A stretch of 64,000 nucleotides of DNA, taken from positions 310,001-374,000 of the forward strand of contig JAECYW010000033.1 in the NCBI GenBank assembly GCA_023014335.1. Direction: 5' to 3'. The translations under genes and the position numbers were made by a program. Position 1 is the first letter of the stretch. Each line of letters begins with the position of its first letter. Below, one piece after another: positions 23,106 to 32,848 of the stretch. A model generated the notes under the pieces. It saw nothing but the letters and a program-made list of their open reading frames with translations. It searched no databases and was not told where the DNA came from. This DNA is from Galerina marginata (taxonomy: Eukaryota; Basidiomycota; Agaricomycetes; Agaricales; Galerinaceae).

Positions 23106-25539
23106 TCAGACATTTGTGATCGATGGATGTTGTATTACTCCCCTTTGTTCTACTCTCGCGAGGTACCGAGAAATTTCTCGCTTTACAGCCTTTTTACTGC
23201 CGGGACGGTTCCGCGTTAGTGGCCCAAATGTGTGTTGACGGGCCAGCATGGTCAGCTCTTCTGAGCTATCAGCTCGTGGTAGCACATGCGCGAGACATCT
23301 CAATGCCAACCGGAAAGCAGCTCCCGATATGCGCATATCCCTTCGCCAAGTCATGGGCCTTGGCCTCACAAGTGTCTGCCATCGGACAATCTGCGCGGCT
23401 TCAGATGAATGTATTTTTTGCACGGTGCGCCATTGCCAGGGGGCGCATCTTTGTCTTTTACATTTCCGTTGGATCGTTGAGTAGGATGGTATTATTTGTT
23501 CTGGGTGATTGCATATGTACTTGAGAAAGTACACAGCCGCGGTGGCATATCTTCCCCCAGTCAATCCGTATGCCCCGCTCGACTAGGGTCTTCCAGGAAT
23601 TTCAAAATAAAGTGACCGTATTCCGATGGGAAGTGGGCCGCCCAGGAGAACGAGAGTTTGTCCAGGTCCTTCATACTTTTCCTAAATGAGAACAATTCAT
23701 TAAGAGCATCGGAGTAGTGATATAAGTGAATGTGCAACTTAGTAACCGCGACCAAAGCAGTCAGACCCGAATAAGCATACATGTTTTCCAGTATGCCCTT
23801 CGCAAAGTGGTCGAAACGCTGAAGCTGCTCATTGTGAATACTTGCACCATCGAAATTCTACATCACGGATTGTTGTCCTCATCAGCGAGAGCGAAGGAAG
23901 AAATAAGTACATACCCAAGAACTTATGGCTGTGAAGAAGTGGGGAATATGATAACAATCAAGCTTTTCAGCCAGATAGGAAGCTACAGAGAGCTTTGCTA
24001 TGCATTTTCGAAGTTCCAGAGTTGGTGCAGCATCCTCAATGTAACCAATAAGGTTTCCTGCTTTTTCGGATGTAAGATCTGTTGGTAAATCTTCGTGAAA
24101 GTCTACGATAGAATTCATTCCCGCTGTGACAAAACCGACCTTTCAGGTAAATAACAGCAAATTCGGCACATCGCAATGGAGCATTAATCCAGAATTTTTT
24201 TGATCTGGATTGATCTAGGAGAAAGTCCTCAAGAGACGCATGAAAAATACGCAGGAAGTCCGGATCCTCCTCGACAGAAATAAGTGATGTCAGGTCGCAT
24301 AACAGTACCGCAATATCACCGGGGTCGAGCGACAACATTATTTCCATTGCCCTCAATGCCAAGTCATACCGAGAGAGCAGGTGGTGAGCTAGAATCAGCA
24401 TGACTGGCTCCGGATCTACCACAGACTCGAAAATATGCATGTATAAAGCATCGAGCTCTGCGAAGGGCATTTCGCGCTGCGCAGGTCGGATTCCGAGGAC
24501 AATCTCCAGGCGCTGATGCGGGCGATGGCGAGTTGACTTGGTGAATTTGACTACAGTCGAGGCATAGATAAACTGGCCGGAAGCCTTATCGACTAGGGTC
24601 CGTAAGGTGTCTTCAGACGGCCAGACGGGTGGGATTTGTGATCGAAATGGATGGGAATCCCGGATCTCAGCAAACTTGTCACAGAGAAAGAGACGGATGT
24701 CTTCGGATGAGGAATATTCATCATCGAGCGGATTTTGTGTTGAGATTTGACTGAGATGCCCAAAACAGAAGGCAGTTCGGATATTAGTCTCCGGGCGGCT
24801 TGCGACGAGGAATATAAAAGGAAGATGGTGTTGTTTAAGAGCATGTGAAATAGCGTCCAGGATTTTGACCTGACTGTCCCTGTCCTCGCATTCATCTAGC
24901 CTATCTATAATGGTGACACGGGCAGAATTCGGAGTGTCAAAATACCCAGCGTCAATACGCTCGTGAAGAGGTCCGATGATGAGGGAAGATATCTGTGAAT
25001 TGAGCGAGCGGCTAAATATTAAAGGATCGCGGCCTATTGCTCCTGCTATGCGATTCCGTGTATCTGGAAAACATAAGGAAACTTGATACGCGATTGTCGC
25101 TATCAAGGAACGTCCGTGGTTCCTGGTAGGATCAAACCTAGAAAAGAAATAACTTGCAACAAGGATGCCTTCCGTAGCACATAGCTCTGCGATGGATCGA
25201 CCGATGGCGGACTTCCCTGACCCCGCTGGGCCGTGGAGCCACATAACCAATGCATCTCGCGTTTGCGGGTCAGCGCCGTGGATCCAGTCCATTATCTTGT
25301 CGAGCACGACGATACGGGTATTCGGGTGGCATTTTGGAAGGTCATGAACGTCATCGGAGTCATGGAACGCTGCAGGCGACGCAGCCTCGAGTAGGCGCTC
25401 GAATGGATCTGGAAATCGTGTATTCATCTTTACATATCCCAAATTTTTATCTAACACGAATACCTTTGGATCCTTGGTTACTCTGTTGAAAGTTACCTCC
25501 TGTGATCACGATTTGTGAACCGGATATTTGAGTGGACAT
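23106..25539 (-). pseudogene. NACHT-domain NTPase copy 4, frameshifted
   Basis: Exons by comparison with the other copies: 25539-25464, 25408-24140, 24090-23915 and 23857-23106. The first three keep frame. The last exon has a one-base deletion between about 23572 and 23578: the copy 2 equivalent reads GAGCCGGAGCATAC, where this copy has GAGCGGGGCATAC. The frame then stops after DPSRAGHTD, and the remaining C-terminus (TGGRYATAAVYFLKYICNH onward) is open in the next frame down to 23106. The summed exon length is two more than a multiple of three, consistent with the single deletion. Walker A GPAGSGKS is intact. Walker B reads IIDRLDECED, with G replaced by R. A truncated but expressed product, or a sequencing error, cannot be excluded. 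It lies head to head with array unit 5. Confidence 0.83.
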
Positions 25540-25950
25540 GAGCGAGAGAGGCCGCCACAGACGAAGTCACTAGCGATGATGGAGGAATGGGTTCAAGAGG
25601 TAGTCGCGGCACATCTGCTTGCCGAACTGTGAGAGCAAACCGCAGGAAAGTCGGCAGAACTCTAATCTCCCAGCACTGCCATTGGGCTGTGATAATGGAT
25701 TACTAGGGGATTATGTTTAGAGGCGGTGTACATCTGTGTACATACCCAAATTTAAGTGACAGCGAGCGTTCAACAACACATGCGTCAAAACCAAATAAAC
25801 GTGCAAAAAGTCACGCAAATTAAATAGGAGCGAAAAGGTGTATCGCCAAAGTGAGGGAGGATTAGTATACTATACTATATAGCGGGTCCAAAGGCCAACA
25901 ATTGAGGGGGTGACAGGTGTTGCAACTTGTGGAGGAAAGCCAAGACCCGT
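25540..25950. promoter_or_regulatory. Divergent intergenic region, NACHT copy 4 / array unit 5
   Basis: Diverged duplicate of 12555-13112, which places a NACHT 5' end and an array head back to back for the second time. No gene is seen. Promoter function is inferred from the arrangement only. Confidence 0.35.
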
Positions 25951-26565
25951 GTGATTCTAAATTTAGGTACGGGCCGTCCGGCATCGATGATCGACGGACA
26001 CTCAGTTTCGTTCTCACAGGGAATCCATCAACAAACCTCCCATCTCACCTCCCATCGCTGTTCTTGACTTTTCTCTGGATGGGTCTCTGCGAGCGAATCA
26101 GATCTCTTCCTCGCCCCTTAAGCTCTAAAGCGACTGGACTTCTCCTTTCTCATCCTGACGAGCATCGATCATCCTGAATCGGTTAGGGTAATAGCTGCCG
26201 TTCTGAATCCTTCCCAGTCTAGATCTAGTTCACCTTCGAATGGGTGCTTGTCTTTCTGGCCTCCGAACGAGGATATCTGCCGAGCGCCCTTCTTTACGGC
26301 CTTCAATCGCAACTACGACGAGCCAGTTTCGTTGAAATATCAGCTGCGAAACGTATGATCACCCTCTGAAAGGTACGCTCCCACGCAATCCTCATTCCAG
26401 ATCGCTTTCTCATCCATGTCGACTCGAGAAACCTAGCTCGCAGGAATAAAAGCTGCTATGGACACGCACCTGGCCAGATGGTAACATGTACGTGCTTCTT
26501 GATCGTTGTTCCTTTCCTCTCCTTGAACCCATCTTGGTCCGTCCTCGTCTTTTCCTGAGATGGTC

Positions 26566-26667
26566 ACGCTGTCGCAGTGCCTTGAATTCGATTTTCCTGG
26601 TGCACCAGGCCATATAATGCCTCAACTTTACCCGTGAAAATCTCTCTTCTTTCAACTTCGACAGCGT
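26566..26667 (+). ncRNA. Candidate structured RNA element, type I, unit 5
   Basis: Closing stem ACGCTGTCG (26566-26574) with CGACAGCGT (26659-26667), 9 perfect pairs. The final pair is G-C where units 1-4 have C-G, a switch of both arms. Core ATTTTCCTGGTG ... TTTACCCGTGAAAAT. Confidence 0.68.
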
Positions 26668-27059
26668 CGCCTAAAGAAAAGACCGGCACTGCTTGACCTT
26701 TCACCTCCTCTGTTTTTATGAACGACACATACATTCGCAGAGTGGCAGTATTTTCATTCGTTTTGCAAGGACCTCTGTTACGGCCTTCATCTCCCAGTGG
26801 GACCAGGCTGCATTATGCTTGTATTCGACCCTCTCTTCACCCAGCTCTCATTTGACGAACAAGCCAATTCACGTTACCCAGGTCTGAAATTATCCCGTCT
26901 ACGAATCCGAGATGCACGATCAACCTCTGAACGGTACGCTTACATGTGATCTGCCTTTCCAATTCACTTTCTCTCCCATCTCTGCAGGAAGCACCAGCCT
27001 GCAAGAACCAAAGCTGCTCCGACACGTCATCAACCACCAGGCAGATCACCAAACGCACC

Positions 27060-27115
27060 TTGATCGCCCTGACCCATGAAAGTTCCGGTATAGCTCACTT
27101 TTTGGTGGGCAGCGT
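27060..27115 (+). ncRNA. Truncated structured element, type II, unit 5
   Basis: Only the 3' half remains: CCTGACCCATGAAAG and the 3' arm GGGCAGCGT (27107-27115). The 5' arm and inner hairpin are gone, apparently deleted. Confidence 0.6.
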
Positions 27116-27670
27116 CGCCTGCAGGGGAAAAAAAACGGAAGAAATCGCTGCGAGCTCTCATTTCGCTTTGGGATTACAAGATTTGGTGGTTCTGTAGTCT
27201 TTTCTCGCCTCCTGCACGATGACTTTTGCTATGCCCTGGCCGAGCGCTCACCTATGTCCGCATGATTAGACCCCCGGCTTGCGTGCAGATGAATGATCTT
27301 TATGCTAAGGCTGCCATCAACAATCAGTACCGCAGAACGGTTTGCTTCTACACGAGCTCGAGGTCCCTGCTTTTCCTTCTCTCAAGTCTCGCTTCGAATT
27401 CTACGATTTCTTTCGCCTTTCGACGTGCGTTCCAATTACTTCCTTCGACGACCAAGCTGAACTTACGCGTTGACCAGGTCTGATATTTCTCCAGCGCCAG
27501 CAAGTAAGCCGTTTTTCGTTGTTATTTTTCTCCCCGCTATCCTATCGCAGAACGCCTTTAGATCGCACGGGAAACCCCTTCTCGAACAATTCCTTGCCTC
27601 ACCAAACCATCTGGTCCAGGGCTCTGACTCGTCTACCGCATGTTCCGAATCTTACCTGGAGATGTTGAGT

Positions 27671-27782
27671 CACCGCTTCCTTAGCGTTCCGAACCACCTT
27701 TTCTGGTTGGCAATACCCTAGCAGTCCCAGACTGCGGTATAGAACCATGAAAACGAACATACCGGCCTGCTGGGAAGCGGTG
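27671..27782 (+). ncRNA. Candidate structured RNA element, type III, unit 5 (first)
   Basis: Closing stem CACCGCTTCC (27671-27680) with GGAAGCGGTG (27773-27782), 10 perfect pairs. The inner hairpin is rewritten as ATACC...GGTAT around GCAGTC/GACTGC, where other copies have AAGGCC...GGCCTT around GCATG/CATGC. Confidence 0.7.
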
Positions 27783-27897
27783 CGTCCAAGTCTTTCCGGT
27801 TAACTCATCCGTGTCGGTGTCTTAGCGGCTGCATGCACCACCCGGTCTTGTCTCGACGACCACATATTCCAACTCTTTCCTATAGACGCACACTCAC

Positions 27898-28007
27898 CGC
27901 ACCGCTGCCCTCCTCCAATCCATTTTTTCTGGTCAGCAAGGCCATAGTATGCCCATACCGCGGCCTTGACCCACGAAAATCACAAACATTGGATGTCCAG
28001 CGGCGCG
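27898..28007 (+). ncRNA. Candidate structured RNA element, type III, unit 5 (second)
   Basis: Closing stem CGCACCGCTG (27898-27907) with CAGCGGCGCG (27998-28007), one A-C mismatch. The inner stem reads GTATG/CATAC where others have GCATG/CATGC, a compensatory change. Confidence 0.64.
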
Positions 28008-29051
28008 ACCAAGTCGTTCCAGTCGTCACATGCCGTGTCAAAGTCATAGGACTGTATGCACCAACCCAATGATCTGCGCTACAGGCAGAACTAAAGTATT
28101 TCTTCACCGTTGACTGGACGACCGTCTAAGTTGCGTGCTGGCGAAAAAACCCGTTTATCGACTTCAATCGTGCCACTGTCCAATGGGAGCCTACCTACCG
28201 CCATTTTTATTCTCGTTCTCTTATTCTCAACCAAACTGGCTACATTTTCCTCTGTATGGGAGCTGGTCCGTATTTTTAAACTCTACAAGAGGAGAGAAAG
28301 AAGAAAGGAACACCTTACTCAGGTGCCTGCTTTGAGCTCGAATGTATACGGCAGTCGAATTTGGGTTATTGTCACTTAGTAAATAACAATTCGCTTGATG
28401 TGATTTATAATACATGGAGGTGGAGGTCGGCGATGGAGGAAAAGCCCAGACACGTGTGACTCTAAATTTAGGTACCGCATCGATGATCGATTTCGTTCAC
28501 AGCCAATCCAGCCACACGCCTCCCATGAGTCCCACCTCCTGCTCTTGACTTTCTTTGGATGGCGAACTAGAGTTCTCGCTCGGTCCCTCTCAGGCCTCTA
28601 AGCTCTAAGACTCGTCCTCCTCATAGTAAATGCGGTACGAAGATCGTCCTTAATCGAAGCTCAATCGATTAATCCCACATTAGCCATTCCTTGTTTCTTT
28701 AGCTCGCCTATGTGTTTTTCGTGCCGCCAACAAGGATATCTGCTGAGCGCCTTCTTGTTACAGCTTTCAATCGCAACTACGACGAGGCCAGTGGCATTGA
28801 AATACCAACTACGAGACGTACGATCGCGCTATGGAAGGTACGCTCACACACAATCCTCCTTCTCCTTCTCCATTGCCTTCTCATCTCTATCGATTCCAGG
28901 AACTTACCTCGCAGGAATAAAAGCTGCTATGAACACGCAGCTTGGAAAATTTGAAATGGCCACGTTTACATGGTTCTTTTTCCTTTCCTCTCCTTGAACC
29001 CACTCCCTTCATCCCCATCTTCGTCCGTCCTCGTCTTTTCCTGAGATGGTC

Positions 29052-29153
29052 ACGCTGTCGCAGTGCTTTGAATTCGATTTTCCTGGTGCACCAGGCCATA
29101 TAATGCCTCAGCTTTACCCGTGAAAATTTTTCTTCTTGCAAGCTCGACAGCGT
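29052..29153 (+). ncRNA. Candidate structured RNA element, type I, unit 6
   Basis: Closing stem ACGCTGTCG (29052-29060) with CGACAGCGT (29145-29153), 9 perfect pairs. Close to the unit 5 member. Confidence 0.67.
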
Positions 29154-29669
29154 CGCCTAAAGAAAAGACCGGCACTGCTTGACGTTTCACCTCCTATGTT
29201 TTTATGCACGACACGTACATTCGCAGAGTGACAGGGTCCCTCATGCGTTTTGCAGAGACTTTTTTATGCTCATGCCCCTATGCGAACTGTTACGGCCTTC
29301 GATTCCCACTGGACGTGGCAGCGTTGTGCTTGTGTTCGACCCCTCTTTCTTCAGCTCTCCTTTGACGAACGAACTGATTCACACTTCACCCAGGTATTGA
29401 ACTATTCTCTCTACGGTTCTGAGATGCACGATCAATCTCTGAATGGTACGCTCACATGCGATCGCATTTCCAATTCACTTTCTCATTCTGTCGTCCCATC
29501 ATCTGTAGGAACCACCAGCTCGCACAAACACAAGCTGCTTCGACACATCATCAATCACCAGGCAGGTCTCCAAACGCACCTCGATCCTTGTCCCTTTCCT
29601 TATATTCATCATCTAACACTCTTCCTTCATTCCTAATTTGACTTGTCCTCGTCTTTCTTCTAGATGGAC

Positions 29670-29792
29670 ACGCTTGCCCGCTGCCTCAGGTCGATCTAAC
29701 TTTTCTGGTGTACCAGGCTAGAGCATGCCGGCCATGCCTCGACCCTGACCATGAAAATATATGACGATTGTCCAATCTGTGGCGGGCAGCGT
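29670..29792 (+). ncRNA. Candidate structured RNA element, type II, unit 6
   Basis: Closing stem ACGCTTGCCCGC (29670-29681) with GCGGGCAGCGT (29782-29792), 11 pairs and one bulged T. Core TTTTCTGGTGTACC ... GACCATGAAAAT. Confidence 0.68.
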
Positions 29793-30343
29793 CGCCTGCA
29801 AGAGAAAAAAAATGACGGTCATCGTTTCGCTTTCCAGTTCCCGCTTTGGGACTACAAACTTTGGTGGTTCTGTGGCCTTTTCGGGCCTTTTGCAAGATGA
29901 CTTTTGTTATGCCCTTGCCGAGCGCTCACCTATGTCCGCATGATTGGACCTCCAGCTTGCATGTGGGCGAATGATCTCTATGCAAAGGCTTTTACACGTA
30001 CTTGGGGACCCTCCTTTTCCCTCTTCAAAGACTGGCTTCGGGTTCTTCGCTTTCTTTTTTCTTTCACCTTTCGACGTAAGTTCCAATTCCTCTCTTCGAC
30101 GCTCAACTCACGCGCTACCCAGGTCTAATATTTCCCCGGCGTGAGCGCCAGGTAAAAGATGCTTTTTTCCAACTTCCGTAAGCCGTCTTTCGTTGTTGTT
30201 TTTTCCCCGCTATCCTATCACCAGAATACCTTCAGATTGCACCAAAAGACCCTCTTCCCTGTAAAACTTCTTGCCTCACTGATTCCCCCATCTAGGCCGG
30301 CTCATTGAACGCATGTTCTAAATCGGCCCTGGAGATGTTGAGC

Positions 30344-30457
30344 CACCGCTTCCTCTTGCATTTCGAACCACCTTTTCTGGTTGGCAAAGCCATAGCATGC
30401 CCATCCTGCGGCTTTGACCCACGAAAATAAGCCATTCGAAGTAGTTGAGAAGCAGTG
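30344..30457 (+). ncRNA. Candidate structured RNA element, type III, unit 6 (first)
   Basis: Closing stem CACCGCTTC (30344-30352) with GAAGCAGTG (30449-30457), one C-A mismatch. The outer inner-hairpin pairs are CAAAGCC/GGCTTTG, where most members have CAAGGCC/GGCCTTG. Confidence 0.62.
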
Positions 30458-30681
30458 CGTCGAAGTCGTTCCGGTTATCTCATTCCGCGTCTGAGCCTTG
30501 GGTACTGCATCAACGATGCTGTGACGCTTTGGCGATCTGCTCCAGTAAAAGAGGCTCCCTACTTAAGCTGGTCTTCACTCTCTTTTGTTCTTACGAAAAG
30601 ATGCTTCCCTCTTACCCTACTACCTGGGCTCTGTCTAGACGCGCACGCAATCCACCTCTTCACTGGAAATGCAGACTCACC

Positions 30682-30795
30682 GCACCGCTGCCCTGCTCTG
30701 ATTTACCTTTTCTGGACTGCAATGCCACAGCATGTCCATGTCCATGCTGTGGCCTTGAACCATGAAAATCAAAAACACTGCATGACCAGCGGTGC
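30682..30795 (+). ncRNA. Candidate structured RNA element, type III, unit 6 (second)
   Basis: Closing stem GCACCGCTG (30682-30690) with CAGCGGTGC (30787-30795), 9 perfect pairs. Inner hairpin GCCACAGCATG (30724-30734) with CATGCTGTGGC (30743-30753), 11 perfect pairs. Confidence 0.7.
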
Positions 30796-31760
30796 ATCCA
30801 AGTCGTTCTAGTCATCTTGCATCACATCCCGTGTCCAAGTCTTAACATTGTAGGCACCAACCCAACGATCTGTCAGAGGCTGAGCTAAAGTATCCATCCA
30901 AATTGCGTGCTGGCAGCGGAAACCGTTTATTTACTAATATTCAATAATAATAGCGCAGATGCGATATATACATACGAGGGACTCGGAGGGAGCATACGTA
31001 CCAGCGTTGAGTTGCTAGTTGAGCGGGTGGAGGAAGGCCGAGACATTCTAAATTTAGCTACCGCATCAATGATCGACGGATGTTCAATTTCGCTCCCACA
31101 GGATCCACACCTCTTTAAACTTTTTTTTTCGATGGAATCTCTACCAACGAAGCAGACTTCTTGCTCGCTCCCTCAAAAACGACAAGATTCCTCCTCCTCT
31201 TCCTCATAGTAAATGTGGGATGACGATCGTCCTTAATCGATTATATGCATAATTCTACATTGGCCGTTCCTTCTCTTCCAGTGCACCTGCGAGTCGATCA
31301 TGCTTATCTTTCGTGGAGCTCGGACGAGATGGCTGCTGAGTGCCCTTCTTGGTGTGGCCTTCAATCACAACTACATAGATTCCCACTTGGACGATCTCGA
31401 GGCTGAGTTATGCTTTGTTCGACACTCTCTTCTTTCAACTCTCCTTTGATGAACGAGCTGATTCACACGCTACTCAGCCAGGAGATCATTCTCTCTACGG
31501 TTCTGAGATACACGATCAGCCTTTGAATGGTACGCTCACATCCGAACACTCCTTTCAGTTTGCGTTCTTATAATATTATCCCCCATCATCTGCAGGAACC
31601 ACCAGCTTGCACAAACAAAGTTGCTCCGACACGTCATCGATCACCAAGTAGATCTCCAAACGCACGCTGATCGTCGTTTCCTTCACTGTATGCGTCATCG
31701 AACACCCCTCCTTCATGCGTAACTTGACTTGTCCTCGTCTTTCTTTCCCGGAGCTGGACA

Positions 31761-31881
31761 CGCTTGCCCACTGCCCAAGCTGGCATGACTTTTCTGGTGG
31801 ACGAGGCAAGAGCATGCAGGCCATGCCTCGACCTTGACCCACGAAAATCATAAAATCAAGGGTTCGGGGGTGGGCAGCGTT
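31761..31881 (+). ncRNA. Candidate structured RNA element, type II, unit 7
   Basis: Closing stem ACGCTTGCCCAC (31761-31772) with GTGGGCAGCGT (31871-31881), 11 pairs and one bulged T. Compared with the unit 6 member a G-C pair has become A-T in both arms. Confidence 0.68.
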
Positions 31882-32491
31882 ACTTGCAGGAAAAACTGAT
31901 GGATGTCGCTCCGCTTTCTCGTTCCTCTTCGGGACTACAAGTTTTGACAGTGCCCCGGCTTTCTCGCGCATTTTGCAAATTGACTTTGTTATGCCCTTGC
32001 CGACTGCTCACCAACGTCCGCATCCATAGATCGCCCTGCTTTCGATTATGACTGAACTCTCTTTTCCCCCAGGTTGCGCGCAGGAGACCGATACTTCTCA
32101 ATCCAGCACACCAATACAGTATCACAGCATGCGCCCTCTACTTGAGTAGCCCGCCTTTCCTTCTCTAAAGACTCGCTTCGATTTCTACCCTTTCTTATTT
32201 CTTTCACCTTTCGACGTACGTTTGAATTCCTTTCTTTGACGACTTACAAGTTAAACTCACACTTCGACCAGGTCTGATATTTCCCAGCGCGAGTGCTCAA
32301 AGAGGCTTATCCCTACCTCCGTAAGCCGTCTTTCGTTGTTCTTTTCACCCCGTTATCCTAAGTATCATCTGAATACTTCCAGATCGCACAAAAAAACCCT
32401 TCTTTGAACCACTCCCAGGCTCGTCAAACCCCATTTGAGCTCTCTCTCATTGAACACATGTTCTACCTGGTCTCTAGACACGCCTAGTCAC

Positions 32492-32614
32492 CGCACCGCT
32501 GCCCTGCGCTCCGATCTACCTTTTCTGGTCGACAAGGTCACAGCATGCCCATGCCATGCCGTTGCTTTGGCCCACGAAAATATCCAAGACCCAGTGCTAC
32601 TGGACAGCGGTGCG
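32492..32614 (+). ncRNA. Candidate structured RNA element, type III, unit 7 (first)
   Basis: Closing stem CGCACCGCTG (32492-32501) with CAGCGGTGCG (32605-32614), 10 perfect pairs. Core TTTTCTGGTC ... CCCACGAAAAT. Confidence 0.68.
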
Positions 32615-32724
32615 TCGAAGTCGTTCTAGTTATCTCATCCCGTGTCCGTGTCTCGGGGATGGCATGTACCACCAGCTTTGTCTCGATGAACCCGCATTCA
32701 AAGCCTTCTCTGGGGACTCACACC

Positions 32725-32848
32725 CACCGCTGTCTTCCTCCGATCTAAATTTTCTGGTCAGTATGGCCACAACATGCGCATGCGCATGCGCATGCCACGG
32801 CCTTGCCCCACGAAAATAACCCTGGACCGGGATTTGTGAATAGCGGTG
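32725..32848 (+). ncRNA. Candidate structured RNA element, type III, unit 7 (second)
   Basis: Closing stem CACCGCT (32725-32731) with AGCGGTG (32842-32848). The inner loop is expanded by a GCGCAT repeat that can itself fold. Core ATTTTCTGGTC ... CCCACGAAAAT. Confidence 0.6.

Larger units (their letters stand above)
25951..28455 (+). repeat. Tandem array unit 5
   Basis: Head TAAATTTAGGTAC at 25958, then 'gcatcgatgatcgac'. Elements are at 26566 (type I), 27060 (truncated type II), 27671 and 27898 (type III). Intron-like GTACGC donors at about 26373 and 26936 are paired with acceptors near 26430 and 26990. Confidence 0.72.
28456..31030 (+). repeat. Tandem array unit 6
   Basis: Head TAAATTTAGGTACC at 28463. 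Elements are at 29052 (I), 29670 (II), 30344 and 30682 (III). Intron-like donors GGTACGCTCAC near 28838 and 29445 are paired with acceptors near 28901 and 29508. A GTAAGTTCC...CCCAG pair lies near 30075-30121. Confidence 0.74.

Noticed and set aside
13351..32848. Known small RNA classes for the structured elements (box C/D snoRNA, hammerhead, tRNA-derived)
   Set aside because: No RTGATGA/CTGA pair, no CTGATGA...GAAA hammerhead core in the right places, and no A/B boxes or tRNA fold. H/ACA cannot be fully excluded but no consistent ACA follows the stem.
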